From Rhyacichthys aspro (taxonomy: Eukaryota; Chordata; Actinopteri; Gobiiformes; Rhyacichthyidae), in the NCBI GenBank assembly GCA_036850595.1, contig CM072154.1, forward strand, positions 9,369,330 to 9,433,329: a DNA stretch of 64,000 nucleotides, in the 5' to 3' direction. Position numbers and translations under genes: made by a program. Shown one piece after another: positions 25,057 to 45,429 of this stretch (position 1 is the first letter of the stretch; the number at the start of each line of letters is the position of its first letter). The notes beneath the pieces are model-generated. The model made no database searches, was not told where the DNA came from, and was given only the letters and a program-made list of their open reading frames with translations.

Positions 25057-26210
25057 AGGTTTCCTTTCCGGCACAGAAAATGTACAACCAAAGGTAGATG
25101 TGACAAAAATATGTGCACTTCTATCTATAATTTTAAAACTGATTTAAAGTCAAATCCATAAATGTACCAGGAAATGTACTGCTGATAGTAATGCTGGAAG
25201 CAAAATAAATTCTTATGTGTATAAATTATAAAATGATATATACAAAAATATTAAAATGATGGTTATTTACAATGCATTAGTTTCAGGATGCCTAATGATT
25301 TGTGATAGTGAGTGCTGTCAGGCTCCCTGTACTGCCTCCTGCTGGCTGAGGGGAGGCATGCTCATGCTTGTGCACTCTCCAATCAATCCTGTATCTCCAG
25401 TGTATGATTGTGCCTAAAGAGGCACCTCAAATTAATACAGAAGCATTCAACACAGATAAAAGAGCTTAATCTGAAAAAGGATCATAAGTGAAAGGAGACA
25501 TCAATAAAAATACCTGATTTAATTTGAAAATAACCAGCACCTTAAAACAATGCTGACGTGCTGACAAGAATCTCAAAATAGTGGATTATCCTTTAAAACA
25601 ATATTTTTACTCTTTATACATCTCCCACTTAATTGTAAGAAGGTTTCATTGTACTAAAATACATTTTCACACAGTATAAACATAAAAAAACTAATTTTCA
25701 TTGGCACAAAAATTGATGTCTTCTCAACCTGAGATGACCTTTAGCGATCAGTAGCCATTTGTTTGGAAGTAAAGTCAAAACTGGAGAATTCAATCCATTT
25801 AGATCCTCTTCTTTATGGTAAGCTGTATGTTGATGTCAGCAATCATCCTATTGGTCCGTTATGGCCTGGCTGATTTGTGTTCGGAAGAGAATTTATAAAA
25901 AATAAGAAGTCTGCCCTCTGTCATTTAAAGGGTTAGAAAGTGACACACCTGAAAATAGGTCATATTCCAGTTGATCCAGGTATACAAATATTAAAAAAGA
26001 TTTATAGTAAATTAGGTTGCAAAAAGTTGCTTATAGTGTAAAAAATTGCATTATGAAGAGGTTTTTAACACAGAAGTGCTTCAGATGACATCCCAAGTGT
26101 CAGAAACACGACACCTTAAATTTTCTTTAGAACCATATTTTTCTTGACAATTGTCCCCTGCCTTCTGTTAAGAGTTTTGTGTACACCAGTTAGGTAGATA
26201 AACACAGGAA

Positions 26211-26229
26211 TATATATATATATATATAT
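26211..26229. repeat. (AT)n microsatellite
   Basis: Run of TA/AT dinucleotides in the presumed src 3'UTR. Confidence 0.8.
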
Positions 26230-26543
26230 TTTATCATGACTTATGTCTCTATAGGAAGGTCTTTCTGCTGTGATGTTAAGGATTCTGAGCTGAGTGACAA
26301 TCAGAGCAGAAAACAGTCTCTTCCCATTTTTTTCCATCATCAGCTCTGGTCGTAATTTACATGATTTTTGCAAAAAAGCAGACACTAAATGTCGCATTAA
26401 TGCACAGTCCTCATTAATGCCACAGATGTCCAAGTTAGTGATTGTACCCAAAGTTGACTTTTTGCTGTATTTTACAAACTTATGTATCTCTCAGTTCTTA
26501 CACAGTACTCCTGACGCATGTGCAGAAATTATTTTCAGGAAAG

Positions 26544-31522
<4,979 letters not shown>

Positions 31523-31534
31523 GGCCACAACCTA

Positions 31535-34500
31535 AAGGACAGACAGAAAAATGGTCCCAATTAAACTACATTTAAAGAACTTTCACATTCATTTTGACTC
31601 TATTGGGCTTGCTTTCTCAGAAAACAGTGTGTGGAAACATTCCAGTGAGTGCAACAAGGCCAAATGCAGAAACCAGAGACACAGTGGAGACCAAGCCCTC
31701 TCTAAGCCCACCGAGACGCTGTGTCATAGAGACAGCATGAAGCAAAAAAACTCCCCATGGATTTCTGAGCAGCTGCTACTCCACATTTTCAACGCAGACA
31801 TGGGATCCAGTTCATCCTTTTGCCACCAGTAGAGCACACACATATCCAGACACTGAGGCAAACATGTTAAACATTCCAGCATTCACATGTGTCAGTCACA
31901 TATGCACCGAGATATGTTACAGACGGGGTCACAGTCCTTAAACTTCTGCCATAATTCACATGATTTTTTCAGCTTATTTGTCACATGGGTCATAGTAGAA
32001 AGTGTAGGTGTATATATAGTTGACGGACATGATCACAAATCCAATCTACTACTTGGAGAATGAAAAACCATGATGATAACACACTAAAGGGTCAAGAGGG
32101 CAGTTTTGAACAGTTATGGCTTTTCTATGTCTCTTTATTTCCTAAGCTTCCCCGCCTACTCAGGCACATGAAGTAGCTCTGTAATCACAGCTTAGCGCAG
32201 GGAAATCATTACACTAAGCCAAGGATAATTTAGAGACTCAAGCCTCTGCTATCATGCATAGATGTAACCACAGGGGGCCGCTAGGAAATGCTAATTAACG
32301 GAAAACACCAAGGTTTGCTGGCTTGGGAGTCCGACTGATAAGCAGATGAGGACAAGCGCACATGTGGGGAGTGTCCGGCCACTCAAGATTCTGTTGATGT
32401 CCCCTGCCACACTGTATTTAGGAAGTGCACATCTGTGTAATAAAAAAGTGGAATCATACATTATGCATTATTTTTTTTTAAATCCATGAAAAACAGTGGT
32501 CAACACCCACTCCTCAAAAAAACAGAGATTATCAGTGGAGCAGAAATTGAGATGCTCTTGAATTATATATCACCATGAGTGTATCTGGGCATCACGCTGG
32601 AGTGGGCCATAATTCAAAATGCAGTTCACTGGATGGGTCTAGGCTGTATATACGCCCTCAGAAGTCTTTAATGTATGCACTACTTTGATTTGCAGTTCTA
32701 CTGTGCTTTTATTCATCTATTTTCTATCGCTTTCAACTGATTGAGCCTATCCTCCCTTCTTAGGGCATAAGGTGGGCTAACACTTATATATATTTATACA
32801 CTGACTGACTGAGAACCACTGACATTCAGCTTACTCCAACATTTGCTCTTACCAATCTATGACATTGGTTTAGCCTAAAAATATGCCAAACTATTGAAGC
32901 AGGTTAGTTTTTTTTACGGAAAGAATGCATATATAAGATCATTAGAGGCAGCAAATGGTCTGCTAATCACTATAACAAACAACATGGCCCCTCATCTACA
33001 TGCTGTCTTGCTGACATAGAGTGTCACAGAAGTTACGACATCGTCCGTTGAGATGCTTCAAATACCTTTGATTTTGCCCTTAGAATGTCTTTGAACAACA
33101 CAAAAATGTAACAATTGTGACAGGTTAGTCTTTGAGGCAAGGGAAATAATTGTGGGTTTTTTTTTGTCAATTTTAGACAAAAGATATGTGGAGAGGGCAG
33201 ACAATAGGGAACGCAAACATCAGGGTTAATTTAGGCATCATAAAAGAGGGTTAAGAGGAAGTGAGGTGGGAGTCAATGGGGCCGGACAGTCGATATCCTC
33301 CACCCCCCTTCCACCCCTCGGGGCATGTCTGCATAAAAGGGGGTCGCATCGCAGCAAGTGTAACAGTGCGTGCAGGTTAACATGGGCACATGTGGAGACA
33401 CAAAGATGACGGGTGGCTCACTGAGACGCTCTTTGTGTGTTTTGTGCTCCCCCGGCAGATTTACTGAATGGTTAATAAGCTGTTAGAGATGGATCCGCTC
33501 TTATCTCCTCGTCTAAGTAGTGTAAAAGCACTCGGTGCAGATGCCACTTCCAATTAAAGGGATTCTGCCTTAATGACATATCCGAAATGCTTAAATAACA
33601 CATTATATGGACAGAGCTTTGTGAAAATATTTTGGCTCGCTGGAGATGTCACTTTGAAAGCGTCTGATGTGGCCGACAAAACCCTGGACACCCACAATAG
33701 TCTGTTTTAAAAATTTTAAGTTCAGGTCTTTTGGACTGCCACTGTCCCACACAGTGCACCTTGCCAAATAATACTTCAAAAAGAAAAAAAAACGTACGCA
33801 AGAACAGTTTCCCACAAAGCCAGCCTTTGTCAGCTCACAGCAGGCGGCATAAACAACAGACAGAAGTGGACTGGGCTTTGAGGGCTGCCAGATTTGAGCA
33901 TGTTTTAGCACTTAAAAGCCACTGTGACATATGGAAATGAAAGCAATAGAGGATTTCACCGATAGTAACGCTTAATAATATCAAATGGCTGATTTGGGGC
34001 TATGAAATGTAAAATACTGTAACGAGTACCTACACAGGAGAAAGAGTTGCTTAGAAATCCCTTTGGCGATGAGGGGGGTGTCTGGATGGGTGAAGGATTT
34101 GTTTAATTATGCATAAGATCAGGCAATGAATTCCAAATCCTTCAAGTCTCCTGGGGTTTGGCTGACTCGGAATAGTCTTTTAATATTGCAGGGATGTGTT
34201 TTTGTTTTTTTGTTTTTACTCTATAGCCAGTGTCTGTCTTGCTTTCTTCCACGTGAAAAGAAAACAATTAGCCACTTAATGCTTTTCTGTAAGGCACAGG
34301 TAGCAGACAGTGGGCCATCCTTCCAACGACACGGCTTTGTAACGGAGTCTTCGGGTTTTTTTTTTGGCGCCGTCTTTTCATCTTTTGGGGTAGGATCAAA
34401 CAGTCAAGAACATCAAAATTGAGGCGGCCGGCTTCAGATGTTCTGTATGCAGATTTAATGAGAGAAGATTTCCCACAACGAAGCTGAAGCAAAGTCAAAG

Positions 34501-37500
34501 AAACACAGCGAGAAACAGTAAAACCCAGCTATGGCGAGGGGCGAGTTTGGACTAGTGCGACGAGATGACAGTTACATGGACCCCTCGTGGAAAGCATGTT
34601 CTGACAGTCTTCGTTTTTCCAAAAATTCTGTGTCTTTTCAATCTCTAGAAACGGGTTGCTTGTCACATGATCTCACAGTTATAATAGTTGGAAGCAGTGG
34701 AAGAGACGTCATGTTCCTTCCTTGTCTTAGATGATGGATCACATGACAAAAAGCCCTCTGCCCCTCGAGTTAATACATCTGTCAGTCGAATGATACATTT
34801 CTTCATGCGTCCAGATAACAAAGACAGATGAACTTTTAGTCTGCACATGCAAATCTCCCCCACAATGTCCCTCTTTTCATTTCAACGACTGGACCAACAG
34901 GTGCAAACTGCAGTTGTCATCCTGTTGTTTCTGCATTTGCATGAGCGCACGTCAAACTATTCTAAATGACGTACCTGTGTGCGCTCTGCTCTGTCGGTAA
35001 AGAAATCACAGCAGGGAGAAAAATACGCTTGTTGTTGTGAGCAGTCATGAAAACTAAGGCTAAGGATACTACAACATAAGCTAGACGGGCTAATGTGTAC
35101 TAATTAATTACGGCTATTAGAATTAGCTCAACAACAAAGAGAGTAACTGATACAGGATGGATAGATTTCTTGTGTACAAAGAAATTGAAAGGAAAAAATG
35201 CACAAAGCAAGAAAAATCAATTACAATCAGCGAAGCTTGATAAATTTGGGTTAAAAATAATGTAAGATTCTGATTAGTTATTCAAATGTTTCAAATAAAA
35301 TAAGCAAATCAAAATTCAGAATTCAGCTAAAGCAAATCGACAGGCTAAAGGCACAGACCAAGTTTGTCCATTGTGATCTTCAGTAGAAATGCAGACTGCA
35401 CTAATGAGATCCTTCTGTGTGATTCTGACAGTGTCCATACTCATTTCAAACCATTTGAAAAATGATGTCCACACTACTGTTTTAGAATAGGATTATCTGA
35501 GGTACCAGACTTTTCGATGTTATACTGACATGTCTAAATACATCTGGACATCTGCCTTAACTTCTAAAAATAACTGGCAAAATCAAACAGCAAGGACAGT
35601 TACACAGAGCAGCTCTCCCTGATCTGATCAATTACAAACTGTTGCCATCTGCTTGTCATATATAGTAACAACCTCAAGCAAAAGTATAAGCAGCACATGG
35701 CCTGGTTAATGTTCTGGCTCTTAGTGCAGATACATCTTTTAAAAACACATTAAAAGGGAGCATGAAAACAGCAAATGACCTGGCTTAAGGGGTTAGGGAC
35801 AGATGCGTTTTAACACATGGAATATATACACGTGCCCCTGAGAGAGCTAGAGCATGTGATCCTAATGTCCGCCTGGCCGCTGGATGTATTCCTTCATCTT
35901 AATGCCCTCTATGTAATTACTACGGGGAAAAGTGGGGAGGCTTTGGCTTCTGCGTCACCAGCCGCCAATCGGAGCATAATCCAGCCCTGCTTGTTCTGTC
36001 CAGATTATCAACATCTATTCCCTAATCGTATTCGCCAAACGCAGGGATGACATTCCATCTGGGTCCGGGAAAGAGCACGCCTGCTGCAATGACGAGGACA
36101 GGATAGACCGGTCAGACTGCTAGCTCTGCCCTGGCCCGCTAATGCTCGCAACACTTCTCCTTTCCTGTCTCAACAAATTCACATAGGCAGGGAAAACCCT
36201 TGGAAAGAGCACAAATACTAGTTAGTCACTTGGTTTGATTTAAAAACGCTTTTCATTAAGTGCAATGTAAAGGTGGGTATAATAGCCAAGGCCTCTACTC
36301 AGGTAACAGGAATTTTTGATTTGTTGCCATAAGAAAGGTCAAAATGACTTTACTCTGAGCCTCACTTGTACATGGGAACTATATTAAGCACCTAGAATAT
36401 TGATAATTTACATTACAACACACTATGGCCTATATCTTAAAGCTTCACGGGTTACTGCAATAATTAAATACAGTTGTGGCAGTGAATGTGGTGTTGAAAC
36501 GTGGTGCAAAATATGTGTGTTTTTACAAAATACCTAGATATGAAAGCAGTAATATAATAGTCTTCCACGATCACAAACTGTGATCAAATAGTTAAAAATT
36601 ATACATAAAATGTCTCTGGAAAAAATGGAAATGTAAAACGTGGTAATCAAAAATGCCAGTGTGCCTTATGTTTGTAATAGGGCAATAAAACAAAATGAAA
36701 ATATCAAAGCAAAATGTCCCCGAAAATAAACATTTCAGACTGTCATATATACAAATGCATGAGCAGCACATGATTAATGCTGCATCTCTTATTTAAAAAG
36801 TGACTCAAGTAAATGTAACAGGGCAAGTTAACCTTCTTCCAACCCACCTCTGGTCTAATGTCACTGTTGTTTAGCTCTACAAACATAAATAGAGGAAATG
36901 GCTGTTTGCACACCTCCGCACGTCGCAGAGAACGACTCTAGTCCATCCACACTTCCCATTTAGTTACTCATTATAGGCCAGTCATACAGCGCTGACAGTG
37001 GGTGCCTATTCTTTCTTATGAAGCAGCGCAGTGTTCATCTTTTGTCATTGTGCTGTATCACACACTGAATACACTGTCCACTCAAGTGCCCCATCCCAGG
37101 AGTCTTTATGTGCTCACTGTCCTGTCGGTAAACAGCCGCCCCCGATGGTTGGACTTTGCTGAGTCTAGGCTAAAGTGTGTGTATTGACGCCCCCCCCTCC
37201 TCAGCCCTGTGCTCCTGTCACGGGCAGACACAGGGATGGGGAGGTAGTGAAGTCAATATTTACCACCGCGCATACGTCCACGCACACAAAGATCCCGGCT
37301 GTTGCCATGGAGGTGATTCCAAGCATTCCACAAAGCAACAAACTGCACAGATGTACGATAGTTGCTCATTGACTTTCTGGGAGAAAAGTGCACGCTTATA
37401 TCTGACGAAGAGAAATTAGACTAGCTGAGGTTTTCACTTCCTGAAAAGAGAGAGAAAGGGAGATTACCTGGGGTAGTACTTCCTTCCCACAAACATTCCC

Positions 37501-40500
37501 ATAAAAACACAATGTTTACCGATTTTCACAGCCTCCTAGGAGCGTTGCTACTGTGCTGTTTATAATAGGATCAAGTCTGTGAGCCATTATCCCTTTTACT
37601 GTGCCTTTGTATGATTCTCAGCAATACTGCGCTGCAATAAAAGCCAGCCTAAAGTACGTCCCCATCACCTTGTGTTTGCCAAACGGTTCGGCTAACCTGA
37701 CCCTACCATCATATGACAGCTCTGATCTCACAACAGCTGGTCAGTTTGAGCCTAAACCCAGCGCTTACAGAGGAATTTTTATGTCCGGGCCCGAACACAA
37801 CAAACACTGCTGGCAACCACTGCAGGTTCGTGGATTTTCTGTTATCCCTTGTTCCTAATCTGACCATGACATGCATCAAATTATTTTGGGATTGAGGCTC
37901 AGGAAGAACATAACTGGGCCATTTTAGATGAACCGTTAGATCATATGAAGAGAAGAGGTTACAGCAGAGACCTGTCACAACATGTTGGATTTTTACTAAC
38001 AGTGAACAGGGCAGGAGATGAGAGAATAAGAAGGGTGGAACAATACTGTTTTACTTTGGTAGAACAGACACAAGGTCATGGATTATCAGAAAACTAGACA
38101 CACATTGGTTTTAAGAGTGAGTCTTCCTGTTTTGATGAAACACTTATAATGTGTTTCTTGACACATTATAAGCGGGCTATTTTGAGTTCAAAGTTGCATA
38201 GTGAATCTAAAAATGAATGAAAATGGATTTGGCACCAGTTAACTGTCAGCCTTTACAATTGCTCCAGCTAATAGCTTTGTTCTTCCTGTTTATATTTCCT
38301 TTTTTGTAAAATTATTACTGTTATTGCGATTCTTGTTTGTTGTTTTGTTCTTGTTTTGGACGCACTTTTGCACAATTCTGGCCAAATTTGAAAAGAAAAA
38401 AAAAAAAAAAAAAGAGACATTAGACAGCTTTTTTTTGGGAGAAGCACAGGCTCCTCCCTAATGCATATTGCAAGCGTATTATCTAGAAGGTATCTAGTAT
38501 GTGATTGGGAAATGGGGCTAACATGGCTAATCCCAGATGCTTAAGTTGTACTGGACACCCCATGGGAACACAAGAGAAAGACGTCCTTTTTTTCTATGAC
38601 GGTACCTTCTGCTGAAATGTTTGGAGAATTTCTCTGTTTGACCATAAACAAAGAAATATCTAATCTCAACAGGCTCAGACAATGACCAGTTCCTCTTCCA
38701 AGCCAAAAAACAGGCTCTACCTACTTGAAGCAAGGGTCGTCAGGTGATTTACATTAAACCTGCCTTTAGCCTTCTAGACTGGGTGTAGCTCACATGGCTT
38801 AGACCGAGCAGACACAGGACACTACTGCAATTTCCTCCTCTAGTTAGCTCATCAAGTTTGTTGCTCAACATCAAATAAATTCCAGCACATAATCCAAAAG
38901 GAAGCATTACATAATAAAGCTGAATTCTGTTTATCTGTTCAAAAAAGAAAACATTAACCTAGTACACAAATAAACTAAACATGTTCGAACAGATTTTGTG
39001 TTACAGCTTCAGGATTCACTCGTCATGAACAGAGACATGCATCAAACAGCAGCCGTATCTCATCTCCTGAAGGTATTTGCGGCACGCACAGTGAGAAGCC
39101 TGCATCGGATCACTGCGGGAGATCACTGTATTGTGCTGAGCATTGTTCAAACACGGTGAATGTATAGACTTAGAATAGACTGAATGCCTTACTACTGTAC
39201 AGGCTGGGAACCCACTGCACTGCTTCAAACAGATCTCCAGATTGTGTCAATTCAAAGCTGGGACTCCTCAGCGGGCTCGTCTTTTCCCTCTCTCATCTAA
39301 ATATGGTCATTATGTGAACTGATGAGCTGCGGTCATGTGCTCAAACAAGACGGGGAGAGGAGGCAGCGAAAAGGATGGAGGAAGGGGAGAAAAAAAAAAA
39401 AGATAATCCTCGAAGGCTTCTGGCTGTCTTTATTCCCCCCAAGCCCTACTCCTTCACATTGGGTCTATCCCCTCTTTTCTTCTGCTTTCCCTCCAGTCTT
39501 TTCAGAAGATTTCCAGAGGGGAAGGGTTGCAAAAAAAAAAAAGACTGCATTTCTTCTGATGTGTCAACCGTATACTATGTCACGCAAAAGTAACACTGCC
39601 AGCTGGAGGAGGTTTCTGTGGGACATATTTGACACCAAAAAAATCGAAGGCTACAAAAACACAAACTCCCAGGAGTGCTATATAATAGAATGTAGAAGGA
39701 ATGCTGCATAAAGGCACTTAAGAAAGGCCTTCTTTAAACGAATGTAAGCCTTTATTGCCCATTCCCCCAGACCCTTAAATTCACCTCTTCTCATTACATT
39801 TCAAAGATGGAGCATTTGATCTCCTCATGTCCACGGAGACTCCTAGTGCCTCATGCTTCGATAACCTAGAGCTTTCACCATTTAGCTTGTGATCTACACA
39901 TACAGCAAGTGAGGAATCCTAGCAGCTCTGAAATGAAAAGCCTCATCCCAAGGGACAACTGTATGTATAAAACATAGAACAGGGAAAGCTGGATGTGTCT
40001 TCCAAAGCGACACCGATTACAGTCCAGAAGTAAACATGTTGGGATATGAGAGAGCCAGGAGCCAGGTGTGCGTATGCGAGCGTTGCCGCATTCCCAGGTT
40101 TGTAACAGCGGTGTGACTGAGCTCTCACTCATGGCTGAGGAATGCAGAGCGCAGGACAAGGCGAGTTTCAACTGCTCTCCTGCTCACACAGCCCAGAGCA
40201 GGAATGTAAGGGGAAGCAGGTAGAGACACCATCCGCGCGCTGCAATGTGCTCTAAGCCGTCCATACCAGGCCTGACGGATCCAGATTGTGTCACAGAGGC
40301 CTCAAAGGAGTTGTGTAAGGAGCGGGACGCAACACTTGGAAATACAAAGACAGCAAAGTTAAAGAAAATCGAATACGCTATAAAAATAACAAACCAAGGT
40401 GATGACAACACAATTTTTGAACAGTTTTACATACTAAAGTTTGTCATCTTTTTTTGAATCTTCCTTTCAATATATTTCTTAAGGTCCATTTAATTTTTTA

Positions 40501-43500
40501 GAGGATTTACTTACTACAGAAAACACCGAACAGTGCCAAACACCACTATCAAACACTACAGGAATTATAAGCAACATACTGAGACAACAGACAATGTTGT
40601 TAGGATGTTCAGGGCACTCTGACATTTTTGTTGGATGTATTATTAGAGCATGAGACTTTGAAATACAAAAGCATAAAATTACTATTGTTGTTCTTGTGCT
40701 CTGAATTATGCTGGAAACATAAGGCTGGGATTTTGGTCCTACGTTGGCTACACCTGACTTTGTGACCATCACAAAGTGTATGGAACTTAAGTCTCTGTCT
40801 TTGTGAGTCATCTTTTTAAGCTATGTTAATCCCAGACCTGGTACCAGATACTGTTGGTGCTAAACACAGCAGCGGTAGCTTTTACATATTTATCTAAAAA
40901 AAAAAGAAAAAAAACTTTCAATAAGGAATGTGTCTCTGTATTCCGATCTTAATATGTGACATATTTTTGCTTTTCAAATATTGACAATAAAATCTTGTGT
41001 TTCTGGTGCCCCTGAGTTAAACAGTAACAGCCTGAGCGTCAGGCTGTAGCCCATCAGTAATTCCATCAATTTTTTGTATTCTTACTGCCAGTGGTGACAA
41101 AGCACCTTTACAGTGCCAAGGCATCTTAAAAGAAGCTGTGGAGAGCGTTTAGTGAATTGGGAACAGCCCAGCCTCTGTGCTTAGCAGTAGTCCAAACAAA
41201 GCCTGCTGTTTCATCAACTCTACAGCTGCTTTGGTTTAATCAAACTGTGAAAGAGAAACACTCGGCAAAGATCCCACTATGGTTGGGCTGTAGATGCATA
41301 AAAGCAGGAGAAAATCACAAACAGCCACACTGGGTTGCCATTAAATTTTAAAAAATATGTCCCATGTCACACTTCATCATCAAAACATAACTGCTCCCTG
41401 CCACGGCATTTCCATAACAGATTGAAGGGCGAGGTCCCCAAAACACTGGAGTGGTTTCCTCAGTGTGTGTCTGTTTCAAACCATGCCTTTGTTCAGTAGA
41501 TCCTAATTTCAATATTCAAATGGGCTGTGTTGTTGTTGGAGTTTCCTTATGATTCACACAAAGCAAGCTGACTATGATGTGGACTTGCATCAGGACCAGA
41601 GGTCAAAGCCAGGTTAGAATTAGACGTGCCAAAAAAACATGACTGTAGCTGAGGGAGGTCTGACTGAGCAATAAATGGCAGTCAGAGAGTCATATATGTA
41701 TGTAAACCATATTCACATGAACAATAAAACAAGGAAGAACAAAGGAGAACTTAGTCAACAAATGTACTTCTATGAAGCCAAATTTAAAGGTGTGAATTTT
41801 TCTCTTCTGTAAAAAGAATCCCTGAGTCACTGTTCAGTCGCCCACGGAGCTATTATAGTCATTCTTAGACCATTAATTTGGATGTAGAAGTAAGATGTTT
41901 CCACACATTGTATTCTGATTCTATTTTAATGGTGATAAATGATTTGAAATACATGCATCGAACAGCAGACAAATATATACCTTTTTGGTTGATTATAGGA
42001 TCTTATCGGGTCTATGTTCCAGAACGGGATGTGCATAATAACTCCCATGTCAACGCAGACCACAGTGATTTTTTGAGCAGAGACTTTTAGGAGTGAAAAG
42101 AGGGAGCAGCATGTCCTCTTCCCAGCATCTCATCATCCTGACCGGGGCTAGCACAGCTGCGCCTACACAAAGCCACACATAGAAGCATCTCTCTAAATGC
42201 CAAAGACGCTTTTCCTGTCACAAAGAAACGTGCACGGAGAGGGCTGGCGGAGAGCGCTGGGAACGAGCGGCACAGAGTTATAGCTTTTCCACGCAGCCAA
42301 CAGTGGGTGGATTGAGTCGGAGATGCGTGGCCTGTGTCACCCTGGCCTGTTCCCAGAGCAGAGGGACAGGAAGTGGCCCGAGACCCTGCGAGGATACAAG
42401 CCCTCCTCTGTTTGACTGTATCCAACACTATCAGATGTTCTATTCAAATGGACTCGGGGAGCATGTCACTTCTGCATCCTTATCATGCAACTCACTTTTA
42501 ACAGTTGTGTGGCTTCGTGACATATTAATACACTACTTCTATGTGGGCACTGTTTTGGCTATTTTTATACTGGGAACTTCATCTTTCTGGTAAGTCTTCT
42601 GGTGATAAAACACATAATCAAATGCATGGATGATATGGAAGTAGGTAGATGTCCTCACTGTGGGAAACTGTCACAGAGACACAACAGGAACAGACAGTAG
42701 AAAAATATTGGGTCAAGGAAATATGGCATTACCTACAGAAACCAGAAAAGACAAAGATAGCTAGAAATGCACAGCAGAAGTTCATAAATCTAACACACTC
42801 AGAAAGATAACCAAAGTTGAGAAAAAGGTGCCTTCTTTGTAAAACTCTGTAAAAAAAAAAAGAAGCCTTAAAAAGATTTTAAATGGTTCACTGGTCTGTT
42901 TGTCAAAAATCTAGAGTAACAGAGCAATACTCTACAAATGGACCCAAGTTTCTTTCATTACTGTCCTGCTTCCATGTCAAGTTGTCCCTCAGTCTGCCCT
43001 CTCTACTGTCAATGGAGCAAACACGACAATTACAAGAACAATGTTGCAATCTGACACATAAAATGAACAGGTGGCAGTCGAATTCCCATGTTCAAGCATA
43101 TGCCCTTGAACATAACTGGGCACTAATTAGCACCGAATCTGGGCCAGAACGACAGAAGTTTCATTTCTGCCACATGAAATATTCAAAGGCCTTTGTAAAG
43201 CGGCAAGCCATCGCAAATGTTCTGCTCCCAATCGGGTGCACAGTGATCAACTCTTTGTTTCTCTCACTTTGGTATATCACACATGTCTTAGGCAAATAGA
43301 AGAGGGGTATTTTGTTTGTTTAGCACTCTGAAGCCAAAATGGAATACAGTGCAGTACTACTACAAGTACTACTACCACAGCCGGAGCACTGAATTCCCTT
43401 TTCTGCCTTTGTACTGTGACTTGAGAAGCTTTTTAGTTCACTTCTCCGGCCAATAAGAACTTCTTTTTTAAAAATATCACAGTTACAATATGTCCTCAGG

Positions 43501-45429
43501 GCTCAATGCCAATTAATCCTCGTTTGACCTAAAGGAAAGTGGGACACACTGATGAGATCAAATGATGATCTCAGCAAAGCATCAGCAGTTTGTGCAATGC
43601 AACTGCTCAGTTTGCCTCAGTGCACTTAAAAGTGTTCACACGGGCAAAATATACCATTCACTATCAAAACACTAGGTCGAGATGCTCGAGAAACAGAGAA
43701 ACACTTAATCTTTATACGGCTCTTAAATGCCCACCCTCTGGGCTTTTTTGAAAAGGTGCACAAAGGCAATTTTAAAAGTGGAAGTGACTAGTCTTAAAGG
43801 GCTGTCAGTTTTCTAAGACCGGATGGCTGAGGAAACAAGTGGCTCATTGATGCCAGACTCAGTGTATCACCCTGACAGACGCACAGACCACTCCAGTATG
43901 AGCGCCAACAAAGGGGCCAGTCCACAGCCACGTTGCCAATTAGCAGGAATTTCTGCCTCAAGAGCCACTTTCCACCAATCTCATCTTAGCTGACATAAAC
44001 ATCTATGGCTTTCACTGCGGGGCATTCACAGGATTCCAAGGAGCATTAGTCCCTTCTGTGGGGTCTGAAATCTGGCAGCTACAAAGTCCAATTGACTGTC
44101 TCCTACCACTGTGAGCAACACTTCTCACTCATTGGTGACTGGGAGCCTAGAAAAGAGAACACAGTGATATGAAAACAAGCAGCCACTGACAATGGGCATC
44201 CTCCTTGCCCTGAGGTGTTTACACACAACAGGGCTTCATCCTTTGCATCAGTTTGCATGTCATTGACCCAGTACTGAAATTTAGGATACAGAAACCAGCT
44301 GACATAATATGTTTTTGCCTCACTGCTGCCAAACATCTTGAATCCTGCAGGAAAAATACAATGCAAACAAGCAGAATCTGTGGGGATTAGACTAAAGCAG
44401 TGCTGATAATCAATGCACTAACACATGTATCATTGAACGGAAAAAGACTGGGGGTTTACACTAAATATTTGGGTTTTAAGCAGATCAAAAGGCAGCAGCA
44501 ACACAGGGCAATGGTGGTACAGCGTGGTACACAAGAGCTGTGCAAAGTGTCACATCTCAAGCGCTCTGATAACGAGTGTGTCACACAATGACTTCACGCA
44601 CAGACTGACGGCCTGGCATCGGAGCGTCTGGGAGGAAATCTGGTCCAGACACTAAACACAGCTCCAACACAAGGTTACCGACCGTCTTACATGGTGGCCC
44701 GGGATCAGTACATCTGCTCAAACGTATAGCAGATACAAATAAATGAATGGGTGCAGCCTTAAACAGCCCAAACACATATGGAAGGACGCAGACTGTATGG
44801 CTTAACCTCATTAAATTACAGCGTATTGAGTTACTTTTAATTCTATGCACACCTAGTTTTGCTATTATTAGTTTCCACCACATTAAAGTCACTGTTTTGG
44901 CTTTTGAGTCATGTTGAGTGGGAGAGACTAATCCTAAGCATATGACAGCCTAAAATGTGTGGGACTCTGGGGGAAAAAAAATCTGTGGTATTTGAGCAAA
45001 CAAGCAAAAACATGTATTTACAACCTATTGAGAATTGTAATCCAACTTTAAGTCAGCTGGGAATGCGTAAAGCTAGAGTCCCTATTTCCAAGGACAGACA
45101 GTGTTGTGTGAGATAACTCTTGTCTCTACTACTACTACAGACATTCCAGTGTGTAGATAGGAGTTCAAATAGCTTCAGACAATACATCCACAGTGTCATA
45201 CTTGCCATTAATTTACGCGTAAGAGGTAGCGATTACTTTAAGCTGCGTAACACCACAAGCCAAACCCAAGGACTAATAAAAAAAATCGGGTTTTCCTAAT
45301 GCAAAACTCGACAGTAAAATAACTTACACACCCCTTTGCGGCACTGATTTAAGTAGGCCTTCTCCTTCAGTTTTCTGCCTGTGTGACATGAGCAAAGTCA
45401 ATTTACAGAACAAATTCAAGTTGACTTAC
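31535..45429 (-). other. src: First intron of src, about 14 kb, no coding exon
   Basis: Bounded by the acceptor GTCCTTTAG before the src start exon and the donor GTAAGTC at 45423-45429. I saw no protein-family exon on either strand. Short open frames are scattered and compositionally random. One donor-like site (CACACAG then GTACGTCA, near 34967-34975) could mark an alternative leader exon but is unsupported. A short CA run lies at about 31209-31223 and poly-A runs near 31045 and 38395. Confidence 0.5.

Larger units (their letters stand above)
24500..26543 (-). other. src: Probable src 3'UTR
   Basis: Follows the src stop and ends at a minus-strand AATAAA (24500-24505), giving about 2 kb. It contains the homopolymer block at 24883-25056 and an AT microsatellite at about 26211-26229. 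No coding exon. UTR extent is inferred from the signal and spacing. Confidence 0.4.

Noticed and set aside
24843..25118. Open frames encoding runs of Lys, Gly, Pro and Phe on the minus strand
   Set aside because: They arise solely from the homopolymer block; no start context, splice sites or family resemblance.
34975..35002. Possible alternative src leader exon ending CACACAG then GTACGTCA
   Set aside because: Donor is plausible but there is no clear upstream boundary, promoter or coding sense; left as speculation.
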